From: Cruorifilaria tuberocauda
Taxonomy: Eukaryota; Nematoda; Chromadorea; Rhabditida; Onchocercidae
Assembly: GCA_013365365.1 (NCBI GenBank)
Contig: JABVXU010000013.1
Location: 186,001 to 250,000, forward strand
Direction: 5' to 3'
DNA: 64,000 bases
The stretch's first letter is position 1, and the number at the start of each line of letters is the position of its first letter. The translations under genes were made by a program, and so were the position numbers. Shown here in pieces: positions 1 to 12,537 of this stretch. A model generated the notes under the pieces. That model ran no database searches. It saw nothing but the letters and a program-made list of their open reading frames with translations, and was not told the DNA's origin.

Positions 1-180
1 TTCTTAAATTTTCAACTCAGCTGCAATTAATTTATGAAAATTTTGTTTATTTTTCTCATCTGCTTTTGAAGGTAATTTCAGGATCAGCCTTTGTGATTTA
101 CGGGATATACTTCAAGTACCTCAGTTATCATGCGTTGCGAAATGCAGCAGGAAATGTGTTGTCCTCAAGTCTGTTAACAC
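1..180 (+). CDS. possible terminal exon of an upstream gene (partial)
   Basis: A good acceptor (taatttcag, ending at about 80) is followed by about 100 bases that are less AT-rich than the surroundings and are open in two frames. One frame reads a hydrophobic stretch starting GSAFVIYGIYFKYLSYHALR. The other begins ISLCDLRDILQVPQLSC, has several cysteines and stops within about 110 bases. I cannot choose between the frames because the upstream exon lies outside the window. No family is recognised. It could also be chance. Confidence 0.25.
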
Positions 181-652
181 CACTTGATATTTTTAACATA
201 GAAGGAAGTATAAATGAAGCTTCAATAGGTGTTATAGATCATTTGTTTATTAACTGGTTTTTAATCAGAATTTGAAGTATGAGTCATTATCTGGAGGATA
301 TCCTCACTAATTTCAAGCATTCGAATTTAGATGGCATTCGATGAAACCGTCATTTGCATCGCTAGATAACGGAAGTACTTTGAATTTGTGGCAATTGGAA
401 CAGAAAGAATCTTGTACAGCGAACGATTAGATTGAAACATTGATCTTAGCTATGTATAACGCTTAGAAGACATTATCGATATCGAGATTGAAAAACAACG
501 AATAAGAATTTCAATGATGACAATGAAATTCTGTCCATTGTCCATTATGCTATGATTTAATTGGTTCAACTGTCGATGTATATTGCTTTAAGAGCATGAA
601 ATATATTGTGATTGGCTTTGTCCACTCTTTACGTGTAAACACATGCCGGAGT

Positions 653-690
653 GATGGCTATTATGGCTAGTGGCTAGCGGCTAGCGGCTA
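653..690. repeat. short tandem of a GGCTA/GGCTAGC unit
   Basis: The block reads as imperfect copies of ggctagtggctagcggctag and related units. It is a minor local tandem with no coding content. Confidence 0.6.
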
Positions 691-1244
691 TTCAATATGT
701 AATACTTGAAATTAATTTGGGTTGAGGGTTGAGTTATTCTTATTGTTCTACATTTTTCTTTGTTTATTTATATATTTTTAAAAGGTTATATTTATTTTGA
801 GTTTGATTAAATTGTTATATTGGAGAGTGTTTTATATCAGTGAAAAGATTGATGCTAATAATTTATGAAAAGAACACTGCAAGCGATTTAAAAGAAATTA
901 GCAAAAGTTTGATAATATTTGAAGAAACCAAAAATTATAAGCAATTCCCTGATTGGATAGATGAAGAGTTGTGTAATTGAGTTGTATGTAACTAAATTAC
1001 TCAAAAGGTTTATAAACTTCTCGAGAAATTTTTTTTGCCTCCAACTATTTTCTTATTTTTGCTAAATCATCCTTATGATAACATGTTGAGGCTGCACAAG
1101 AAGATAAGAAGGAGGTGTGAATCAAAAAAATTGTGATACATACAAAGAAATACATTTGAAAAAATTTATAATTAATGAAATATAGCAGACAGCTCATCAA
1201 TAATACTTTGTAATAGTGTTATGTACTTGTATGATGCATTTATT

Positions 1245-1280
1245 GAGAGGGAGAAAGAGAGAGAGAGAGAGAGAGAGAGG
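1245..1280. repeat. (GA)n microsatellite
   Basis: A purine tract of alternating G and A with a few interruptions, in intergenic DNA. Confidence 0.85.
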
Positions 1281-4200
1281 AATGGAAGAAAAATTGAAAT
1301 TCGTTATATGCACAAGAAATTTATTATTATTAACAAGTAGTCGGGGATACCGAATCGAATAAATTGCCCGGGGCGGAATTTCATATTTTCTTGCATTCAT
1401 TTGTGTCTCTAATTATTTTTTTATTCAGAATTTCTTTTCACTCTATTCACCAGTTCAAATTTTTGACGTGATATCTTGTATTGATGAGAGAAATTGAGAA
1501 AAGAATATTTACTATAAAAGGAAAATCTGAATTAAAATATTTACAGTGTTGCAATTGCTGATTGGTTATCTGATAATTTGATACATATCTGAAGAAATGA
1601 ATGATAATTTTTTTCTTTCACTTACATTTAACGATCTCTACGCAATACCTGTCAAACTCATTTAGTTTATTTGACGACGAAAATTTTTCATTGACGTACA
1701 ACTTTTTCGAAGTGATCTTAAAAAGAAATAACCTATTTGCTTCATTTTTTTGTTGAAACTAAAGAAAAACAACGTATTCTTCTTTTTGATTACAATTAAA
1801 TAAATGTATGAAATTATAATACATAATAATTCAATTATTTGAATCAGGAGAAGTACAGTCCTGTATTTCTATAATGCACAGTTGATATCACTTATATAGT
1901 CGAAATTTAACAAAAAAGAAAAAAGTACCCATTTGCTTCTAGATATATCACTTCAGAGGAAACTTTTATTAATCGAAATTTTCAATTATGTTAATAATGA
2001 TGGCCAATTTTGGAGAGAAATTCAATGTGATAAAATAAGACTTCGCAAAAGGATCGGTTATTTTCAAGTCAACAAATTATGTTTTTCGTGAATTTTTTTT
2101 CTAAGAAAATTGCTTAGACTTAAAAGTTTGGGAGAATTGCTTCCGGTCCATGCAAAGAATTTCTTTTATGTGTTTGCAAATTGAAAAATAAATTTTTCCA
2201 ATTTATTTAACTCGCAGTTAACAATTGCTGCTTTTCATTTGATTTCAAAACAATTTTCTCCTTTTTCATATATGCCTTTTTAGCGACAGAAATGCTTCAT
2301 GCAAATACATTTTATCATTCAACTTTTCTACATTGAATTTATTGTTTGTTTGAACTGAATTTCCCCAAGTTTTTAGCACAATGCATTTCCCTTCAAATTG
2401 CTTCATTGCAAACTTTACTTAACCTTATTGTCAATCTTTGCGAGTACAAAAGAATTAAAATAATTAAGTCATTCTAGAGAGAATTTAGAAGTCACCATCA
2501 GTCTTCATCATTTTTCATTTTGACCACAATGATGTTATCACAACTGTTCAGCAAATTTCGATCAGTTGGCAATCCTCAATCGCCTGTCATTCTCTCTTCT
2601 CTTCCATTTTTCCCCTTCCTTCCTTTCATCCATTTCTCTTCACTCTGTATTTTCAAATTTTCTCATGAACGAATGAACACTACTCTTTACACTATAAAAT
2701 TAATGACTTTTCCTCAATCTTTCGTATTTTTGCTTGTCATCCGTTTCTGCCTTTTCCCTATTTGTGTAACATTCGAATAATTAACCTTTTAAGATGGCAT
2801 AAGAAGTGATAAGAGATCAGTGGCAAATCAAATAAGCTTTCACTTATCAAAACTAGTAAGTTCACTTGAGTATATAACAATTACTGATGTGTCAAATACG
2901 TCAGGACAATAGACGTTGAAAGCCGTCATTCTCTAAGATACCGTTATCATGTCACATTATCGACAAATTGACATTTATATTTTTGTCTTATTGAAAGAGT
3001 GCCGAAAATCATACGACTATTATTTCCGGATAGTTAGTACTCTCACATGGACAATTACACATTTATGATGCAGGTAATGAGTACAGGTGGATAAATTTTC
3101 AGAACTTTCAGGAATTGAGAAAAAATATAAACATGTGCTTAGCATTTGCTTCCCTAACATTTAAAGGAAAAATTTGCAGTATTGAACAAGAATCTTTTTA
3201 AATACAAAAATCATTGAAAGCGAGAAGGAATTGATAAACTAAACCAAACAACGACAACTTTCGAATCAAAAAACCATGAATAACACTATGAGTGCTTATT
3301 TTACTGCTTAAAGTTATATTTATTGAAGAATATTAGCCATTCACTTCCTGCCATTCATTTGAAATATTCCACAATTCTTTTAATTATGATATTCGATATG
3401 ATAGAAAAAAAATAAATTGAAAATCTACAGTTATAGTGCTCTAAGATCGTTGAACGATTATTGAATGCTGCAGACATTTAATTTATGACAGATTGATTAT
3501 ACATTTGAAATTCTCTCCAATATGATTGAACCACTTGAAAACACTCAATTGATCATAATCAAAACTTCTGATTATGACAAATAATTTGTAAAAAAATATT
3601 GTCATTAAAATGATCAAATCTTCAGCTCATCACCAATTAATATTCAATTTCCTAATAAACTATGTAGTAATTATTACTTTCATTATTGAACTTACTGAAA
3701 CTCCCTGTCTTGAACACTTCAATCTCTTTGCAACTCTTTCTAGATTTTTCATTTCTCTATAACTCAATTATTTTGTTTTCAGCTATTTAATGAATTCTTT
3801 TTAGCATTCCTTCTAAACTCATTTATTCTCTTCTTTCATTTCACATTCCAATAGTTCAAATGTTTACACACTGCTTGTATTAAAGTGATTAGTAAGTGGA
3901 GACTATAAGCTATAAATAGCAATACAGTAATATACTATCAAATAGTGAGAGTAACTTTTTAATTGCTATTTCAAATAAGTACATTTCGATAATTTGAAGT
4001 AAAGCATCAGCAAAAAACATGCTTGAAAGAATTGGGTATCTTCCATCAGTCTTTTATGCAAGATCTAAAAGCAGTACATGGAAAAATTCCTCTCATTATG
4101 ATTGAGTGGAAATTTGAAAATTAAAATTATTAAGATTTCGTCTTTTCAATAGCCGTCTATGAAACTAATTATTCATTATTCGGACTTACAGGAATCATCG

Positions 4201-7200
4201 GATTCCGGAAATTCCTTATTATGAAAACAAAGTGTTACCAATTAATATCACTTCGACTCTTTCGTCGCCACCTGCAATAAACAATCAAGATTATGAATCT
4301 AGACTATGATATGATAAGATGATAAAAGACTGAAAATTTTGTCATCACGGAAAATGTTATAAATTATTCGTTTCTCTTTAATTTTCTTATTATAGTTGTT
4401 GAAAATTTGACATCTATGGAAGAGAAAATAGACTTCTATTAAGAAGTGAGAATTTACGTCTAAAACTGCGTAAATCCGGAAACAGAAAATTATTCTGACC
4501 AATTTTATGATCTCATGGATAAAAATATTTATTATCAAGTAGTTTTTAAAAAAAATAGTTTTCTTGATGATCCCACTCTTATTCCAATTATTTTAAATTA
4601 CAATCTTAGAAATTCATGATTGGATGGAAATATTAGCTCTAATATTTGCCGTCCCACTTACTTTTTGCTCATCTAAACAGTGAATTAAATTTTTTTTTAC
4701 TTGTACTGTTTTTTTATCTGTCATAAGCACATGATTGTCTAATCTAAATTAGGTCCTTTAAAACTTTAATTGAAATTTTTGGAATACGAGAAACCTTACT
4801 ACTTTAGCATCTTTTTAGGCTTACATTTAGTGAGGTTGAATAAATTTTGAAAGTTAAAGGGAAAAGTAAGTGCCTTTTCTCTTCTTGATGTGGTGAAATT
4901 TCTGGTAAAAGATTTGAATTCTAGATGTATCCCTCTCCATAAAACCATTTCATTGCTTGCTTATCCATCCATGCTTGTTTAATTTGATGAAATTGATAAT
5001 ACTTAAAACTCTTTTCTTCACTTTCATTTTCTTTTTATTTCCATCATCGTAATGAAAATTCGGGAAATTTAAATCCATGAAAAAATGACACCATTTAATT
5101 TAATTATTTCTGAAGAAATCAAAATATTAAACCATTTGTCTGGAAGCCAATAATTTCTTGTAAATTTTTAGAATATCTCTCATATAATGTGCAGAATGTA
5201 GGAATGACAATGAAAAGTTAGCAAAAGTTGATTAATGAGTGTGAACCACTTCTTATTTTTATATAAGCTAAAGCATTTTCATGATTAATTTGAGTAAATT
5301 AGACTAATTAAATTATTTTATTGATTTACTTTTGGATTAGACATTTTATATATTCAACTCGAACGTTTCATATTCAATTTTTTTGAATTTTTTTCGAAGG
5401 ACGAACTCTTGAATAAGAAAGTTTAAGTTTTAAAATTTGATTTAAAAGCATTTTTGTGCAATGGGATTCCTTTAAAACAAAATATCATTTTGCAGCTCTA
5501 TCGATTGGTCCAGAAAAATGCTTATACCAAGAATGATAACACATTAAATTGTTCCGTTCCAACTTCAATACTGCTCCCGATTACTTTAGACAGCTTAAAA
5601 AAGAAAGTATTGTTGATTGATGTGACAGAAGTATGATTCTTTCTGAGATATCGATCCCGTTTGCTTCAAACTCCTCACATTATCACCACGTCGACAAGGT
5701 TCAAAGAACATTGAAATTCCATATGAAGCATAATCACAGCATGCCTTAAACAAATTTTTAATAACTCCTCATCGAATAAACTTTTTATCGTTCTATCGTA
5801 CTGGCAACAGCAACATATTCGAAAAGTTATTCCTTTATTGCAGTTTAATATATGCTATTAAAATGAGTGAATTATTTGAAGTTCTGGATTCTCGAGAAAG
5901 GTTCATTACTGTCAGTATTCAATTCATAAGTTAAATTGGGCGATTTATGAATTAAAAATTTTTTGTATTATTTGTGGTTCTTGTTATCACATTGATCAAT
6001 GTATTATGTTCGAGCGCTATTTCGACTGAATTGATGAAGCATATGAATATTAATTTTGTCCTTGTCTACTCTTCCTTATAGCTATTTTATGCTAATTTTA
6101 TCAAACTGTTAACTCTTCTGAACCTTGTTTAGCCTTAGTTGAAAATGGTTTGAAAACCATTCGAAAGTAATAAAAGAGACATAAAATTTCTTGCAGCATT
6201 CATTAAAATTTATTAAAACTAAAAGACTTGAAATGACTATATATATTGTTGGATTTTAATTTAATTGCCCCGTATTTTTTGCATTTCACGAGTTTATTGA
6301 GGAAATTGAACAAATCAGAATGAAATGAATTACAAGGCTTATATCTTCTTGCTTATCCATGCTGCACTTGACATTTCATTTCTTTTCAAAAATTAATTTA
6401 AATATTTCAGTTTATGTTAGAGTACAAAGCTATCCAAAAAGACTACGAAATTTGAAAATTCTTGAATTGCTTTGCTTTATCACTTTATTTCAATTCCTTT
6501 CCTTTCTATTCTTAAGAAAGAAATAAATAGTTCATTGATTCTCAGTTAGTGAAGAGTGGAAAAGTTTATAGTTTCATAAATGTTTATTTCTGCGGATCAA
6601 AATAAATAATATAGTGCCATAGCAAAAAATTTGAAACAAAGAATAGAAACATGGAGGTATTTGTCCTCTTTAGCCAACTTTCAGTAATGAATGAAAGCTA
6701 CGATTGATTATTTATATTAGCTGAAAGCTATGAGTGATAAAAGTTGAAATTATAATTGTAAAATAAATTTCTGCTAAAATTGATTTCTAGATGTTATTTG
6801 CTTCCTGGAAAATTGCGTAACTATTTTTCAATAATACAACGAAACTTTGATTTACTTAATTCAAATTTAGTTTGATTTTATTGTTTGTAAGAAGGAAATT
6901 AATGATTTTTCAAAATTTTCTTCATTTCTCATTTTTTAATTAGTGCTATGAATTTTAATTGGCTTGTCATCATGGAAAGTTCCATTGTTTTTTTGTTTTT
7001 AATTATTCTTACGGGATCTACTTTTCAGTTTTATGATAATTTTACAGAATTTTTGATAGTATCCTTACCTACTTTCCAATGTGAAATATTGAATGCTAAA
7101 TGAATGAAATAATAGTGAACGCTAAATGACGACTAATAAAATGCTAAATAATATCCTCTTAAGAACAACTGTGAAAGTTATGAAGTGTGTTCCAATCTCT

Positions 7201-9014
7201 CCAAGGGATTAAACTCAAATATCTTGAAGGGAAATTTGGAATGCCATCGATAATCCTAAATCGATTTCCATATCAATAAGGCTTATTTCTTCATCGTATC
7301 CCTTTTCCTTTTTTTTCTCTCATTTATTAACATGAAATTAGCAAATTGTATTAATATATGTATTTCAGGAACAATACTTGCAAAATTTGAAAATTTTTTT
7401 CAAGTTATTAAAAAATAGAAGTGCATTTATTGAATTGTATCAATCAATTGCTATCATCACAAATAAGTTCCTTTCTGTCGATTAATTTATTCTGTAAGAA
7501 AGTAAAATTTTTATTAAATAATTAATCAAAATTGGCTTTGAGAATTTCTACTATTTGCATACTGTATTTGTAAATTCAAAAGCATTTCATCAATCACCGT
7601 GTTCACATATAAAATCATTTAATATCATGAACTCTTCGACTATGAACTTATTGATTAACTATTAAGTTAAGTGTTTAAGAAACTTTCTTACGCTTAAATG
7701 ATAGTGTTAAATTATTGCATTTGCTTTAATTTGTATAAGCATGGTTCATCTTGCAGAACATCCGAGATGAATGATTCATGCAATGGTTTGTTTTTCCTTT
7801 TTTTAATATCTTAAAGAGAGAAGAAAGAGAAATGGATGGAAATAGGAAAGTGAAGGTGGGATGAAATGGTGAAATATCGAAGTTCAAGAATGTCAAAAGT
7901 ACTACTACTAACTATTCTTTCGCTTCAATATTTTCTTAGCCTTTCCTTTCTCTTTTTCTTTCCTGAATTTTATCTTAACAAAGAATCATCTATATCCAGT
8001 ACTATTGCTTTCCATATCAGTAGCGAGAAAAGCTTCGCAATATAATGAATGATATGATAACAATTGGTGATATATTGAATAACCTTTAATCATCAGCCAT
8101 TGATACTTTATTTATTATGTAGTACAATTAATTAGTAGCTGATAATATAACAAAATGTTATCTACTTTACATTTTGCATAGTTATAATTTTTATCATTGA
8201 CGTATCATCACATTCAAATATTGTAGTTGCAGAAAAAAAAGAAAAAGTGTCGTACGTGATGGATATATTTTACAAAAAAAAATTTTTTTGACATTTTCAC
8301 GAAGCTCATAAGTTATGAATAGAATTTCAATCAAAAAGGACAAAAATAAATGAAGTAATCCGTCAAAATGTACGAAATGATATGATGGGGAAGTATGAAG
8401 TTGTGCTTTATAGATCATCACGTGAATTCTTTACATTTTCTCTCCTTTACTTTTCTTTTATTCTTTACTATCAACTTTGATAATCGTATTCTTTCATTGT
8501 AAATATATTTTATAGACAAAAAAACCTACTGTAATATTTCAAACAAATGTGATACGTGATATGGTAAACGTTGTAATTATTGTTGCATCTTTATGACGAC
8601 TTTATCAGAAATTGTATGGTTTTAATACAAAATGAAGTAATAGTCTACAAAGTATGTAAATTTCTTATGCTTAATATTTGGATATGTTACTATTAGAATA
8701 TTCTTTTGACAGAATAAACAATTTTAACTGCAACTGATTTTTATCAGGATTATGAGAGTTATCTGAAAGTATCACGTGACATGTACTTCAGCCGTAAAAC
8801 ACGTAACTTTCCAGAACAAATTCTTAACGCATTATGATCATAATGAAATTTATAAAGAATATGATTGCAGGATTGATCTACATAATTTACTCAAAAGCAG
8901 TCAGTCGATTTAATTTCCAAATCTTAAATACCAAATCAAAACTTCGATAAAGAACATATTTACTGTTGTAACGCGTGTTTTCGAAATAAATTACTACATA
9001 CGATTTCTAACCTT

Positions 9015-9034
9015 ACTGTTTAGACAACAATTCA
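9015..9034 (+). promoter_or_regulatory. candidate spliced-leader/3' splice acceptor before the GPCR ATG
   Basis: Two AG acceptors with pyrimidine-rich or AT-rich tracts lie just upstream of the ATG at 9,047: cttactgtttag (ending about 9,023) and acaattcag (ending about 9,034). In nematodes such a site, 10-30 nt before the initiator, is typical of spliced-leader trans-splicing. It could equally be the acceptor of an intron in the 5' UTR. Confidence 0.4.
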
Positions 9035-9046
9035 GTTCTTCGCAAG

Positions 9047-12000
9047 ATGAGCAATATTACCTGTTTGGATATGAATGAAGAATTATGGCGGAATAAGCGT
9101 GATTGGAGCACTCAGTCATCTACCATATTCATTTTCATTTTTTTTTATTCAGTAATTATCCTGATCGGTATTATGGGTAATTTATGCGTGATATTGGCCA
9201 TATCCAGGACTAGGTATCACTTTCGTACTCCTATGAAAAATATAGCTTTCAAAATATTTGGCTGGTATGGATCGAATTATTAGCACAAATCTTATCAAAA
9301 AGATAACGTCAGCTGCAAAAAAGCATCTTATAGTTTGAAATTCTAGTGTCGCATATACCACTGATCAAATTAAACTTTTAGTAATTAGAAGTTTCGGATC
9401 TTAGTGAACACTCTGAACTTTTTCTAACAAATAATTCTCACCATATATTATATTGACATTAATTATAATTGTAGTGACAAAGGAATACCATAGTTCTTGC
9501 GGTAACCTTGCAAAAAATCGTTAGTTCGACAAAAATTTTGATCGAAGGATGATATCCTTAATAGGATGACAACAATTATCAATAAATTAATCAGATTTCA
9601 AGAATGCAATCTTTCAGGACGCTACAAACAGTACAAAATATGTTCATTTTTTCGTTGAGTTGTTCCGATCTTGTTGTATGCTTCACTTCTGCGACAATAA
9701 CGCCAATCGCAGCATTCAAAAAGGATTGGATTTTCGGTGCTGTGCTATGTTCAATAGCACCTTTTATTGCTGTTAGTTTTTTCTCATGGAACTTCTGATT
9801 CTTCTCTTCCATTTCATTTTGTCGAAATAATTCGGAACTTTATTTAATCATTGTTGGGGAAGATCTAGTATAGAGCCAATAACAAATTCTGTTAAAAGAA
9901 AGTGAGAGCTTCCTTATGTTGTAATATAATGAATTTCAGGAAAACTTCAAAACTGAAATAAAACTGACATGAAGACAGAGAGAGAGGGAGAGAGAGGGAG
10001 AAATAGGTTTAATTCGAGAAAAAAGACCTTAGCTCAATATTTATTTGCCAAATATTCCTTTTGTGTTTTTTTATTTTCTTTGGAAATTTTCTGAGCTATT
10101 GTTTGATGTAGAACGTGAATAATTCAATTTTACAATTAGGAAGTAATTTTCAACTATCGATATTTGAATATTCAGTATGGATATGTCAAACGATCAATAA
10201 TTTCGTCTTCCTTTTTATTAATTGCTTCCAATAAAATATAAATATTGATATGTGTTATGCTTTATGTGAAATTTGGAAAAGCTATTTTGAAGTGGAAATG
10301 GATGAGTTTTTTAGGGTACTTCATTGTGCTTCTCCACGTTTACCCTCTCAGCAATCTCAGTTGATCGTTTTTTGCTCATTTATTTTCCAACTAGAAAAGC
10401 TCTGTCCAGGCTTCAAGCATTAATCGTAATCATGGTGAGTGAAATGCTATTAATTTCCTTTTTTCTCTCTTCTCTTTCTATTTTTGAAAAAATTGAATTG
10501 CTATCTTGCAAGCAAAATATTTTGAGAAGGAGAAAGATCACTTCAGATAGATAAGTTGTAAGATAATTCGCTTCATTAAAATTATTCGATTAAACAATTA
10601 AATGTTAATTTAACAATAAATCAAACAACTCATTACTAGTACATTTTGGTTTCGAGAATTTCACATGTAATTACTAATAGTACAAATAATTACATAAATT
10701 TTATAATTTTTGTGCTTATACTGAAATTTAAAATTATGCATTCTTTTCATTTTTTTAAAAATTCTTTTCAAATCTTAAAATTTAAAAATTTCCTTATTAA
10801 ATGAATGCATCTATAAGAGAAATATATCATACTCATGTATTTATTTAAATGAATTTTAAATTGATCATATCTTAGCAGATAAGCAAACTTTGCAGATAAT
10901 ATGCATATTATCTACTTCATTATCAGCACCAGTGATATTCAAACAAAGACTTAAAAGATTCGGTAATTACTGTGGACAATTCTGCACAGAAGAATGGGGT
11001 ATTGACCGAAGTGGTAGACGAGTTTATGGGTCCATAATGCTCAGTGTACAGTTCATTGTACCTCTGATGATTATAACTTTTTGTTACACTGCTATCTCTT
11101 TCAAACTAGGAAAGGTAATATTTTCAATTAATGGATTTTACCGTCAAATTATAAAACATATGCATATTGACGTATATATGCGCATATTTCACACAAAACG
11201 ATAATACCATACCATTTAATACTAAAAATTACCAAATTACTTTCATATTTATAATGTATCATTATCCATTTGCTTGTCAACAAGTTGTAATTGCAAAAAG
11301 GTTGCAAATGGCATGTATGGTTGCATGAAATTAAATACATTTGATAATTTGATAGGAATACTTTAAAGCTTAAATTATATTTATTTCCATGTACCAACAG
11401 TTTGCAGATGACGAAAATGAAATAGAAATAAAACAATCGAAATATTACAGGGTTTGCTACACAGAAATCGGCAACAGCGTAATGAATGGCAATTAGGAAT
11501 GACCGATCAGGCCTGTTTACTTTTTAATTATTATTTCAGGCAGAAAAAATTTTGGTAAATAATATATTACAAGAAGAAATTTCAGTTAAAAAATTTTTGT
11601 ATTTAAAAAACTCCTTATATTTACATTACTACAGATGAAATTTTAAGTATCAAAAGATAGACTTGAAATTACATCTGCAATATTAATAGCATGATAAGGA
11701 TTGATATACATATCAGCAGTTGTTTGATAAAGGACTGATTATTGTGTTCTTCCACATTCTTTACTTTTCCATTGAAGAATTTATTGAAATTAAGCTATTG
11801 CAATTAACTTTACGTCAATTTCACAACACAATCTGCAAAGAGAAGAAAAGAAGGATATTCAAGAGAGAGAGAAGTATTGGGATAGTCTGAGAATGGGAAA
11901 ATCAGAAACAAAAGTTAAGCTTCTATCTTATTTCCGGTTCCTTATTAAGTCTTAAACGGATGCTTTCATGCGAGGGTAGCAAAATTTAATTCTTGAATAT

Positions 12001-12537
12001 AAAATATGATGAGGTAGGAGAGAATTTTCAGCAACGAGCGGCGATAAAACGTCGACAACGAACAAATCGTATGCTAATCGGAATGGTTGTTGCATTTTCG
12101 GCAAGCTGGTTCTTCAGTGTGTTATTCAATGTTCTTAGAGACTACGACTGTTTACCGGAATGGTGTCGGGATCAGGAATACTTTTTTGGAATTGCAACAC
12201 ATTGTGTTGCTATGTCTTCAACTGTTAGTGTATTTCTATTGATGTTTAGATGTAGAGGAAATAATTTTTACCGTTTAATTGAATTTGCACTATTTAAATT
12301 AACAACTAATTATTGAATTTTGTTGATTTCTGTGAAATTTTTATCCTTAAAACTGCTAAAATCCTAAATTGCTTACTTTTCTATATGTTAATTTTACAGG
12401 TATGGAATCCACTGCTTTATGCAGCTTTAAATTTGCAGTTACGTGCTGCTTTCCTGCGATTATTACCTGAATGTGTGAGTCAACAAGAAATGCGAAAAAA
12501 TGCTGCTCATAATTGTAAGCTACTGCTTCAATCCTGA
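9047..12537 (+). CDS. rhodopsin-class neuropeptide receptor (NPY/FLP receptor-like, npr family)
   Basis: Seven exons: 9047-9213, 9618-9771, 10315-10434, 10896-11114, 11451-11510, 12032-12223 and 12400-12537, giving 349 aa with all phases closing. It is a plasma-membrane GPCR, probably activated by an FMRFamide-like or NPF-like peptide and coupling to G proteins in neurons. What is seen: an Asn-glycosylation site at N3; the TM1 GN motif at residues 44-45; TM2 with LSCSDLVVC; TM3 ending DRF at 124-126 instead of DRY; cysteines in extracellular loops 1 and 2 that could form the conserved disulphide; a basic third loop (AIKRRQRTNRMLIG); TM6 FSASWFF where relatives have a CWxP-type motif; and TM7 NPLLY at 307-311. 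The tail after TM7 is short. The intron after 11,510 appears to use a GC donor. The exact ligand class is inference. Confidence 0.88.
9975..10003. repeat. (GA)n microsatellite in GPCR intron
   Basis: A purine GA/GGA tract inside the second intron of the GPCR gene. Confidence 0.8.

Larger units (their letters stand above)
300..9022. other. AT-rich intergenic region, no supported gene
   Basis: About 8.7 kb of AT-rich sequence. Open frames are short (under 90 codons), rich in F, I, L, K and N, often lack a true ATG and are not flanked by convincing splice sites. A short TAGCGGC-type tandem lies at about 653-690 and a (GA)n tract at about 1245-1280. The right end should contain the promoter of the GPCR gene at 9,047. 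No tRNA, rRNA or transposase was seen. Confidence 0.6.
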
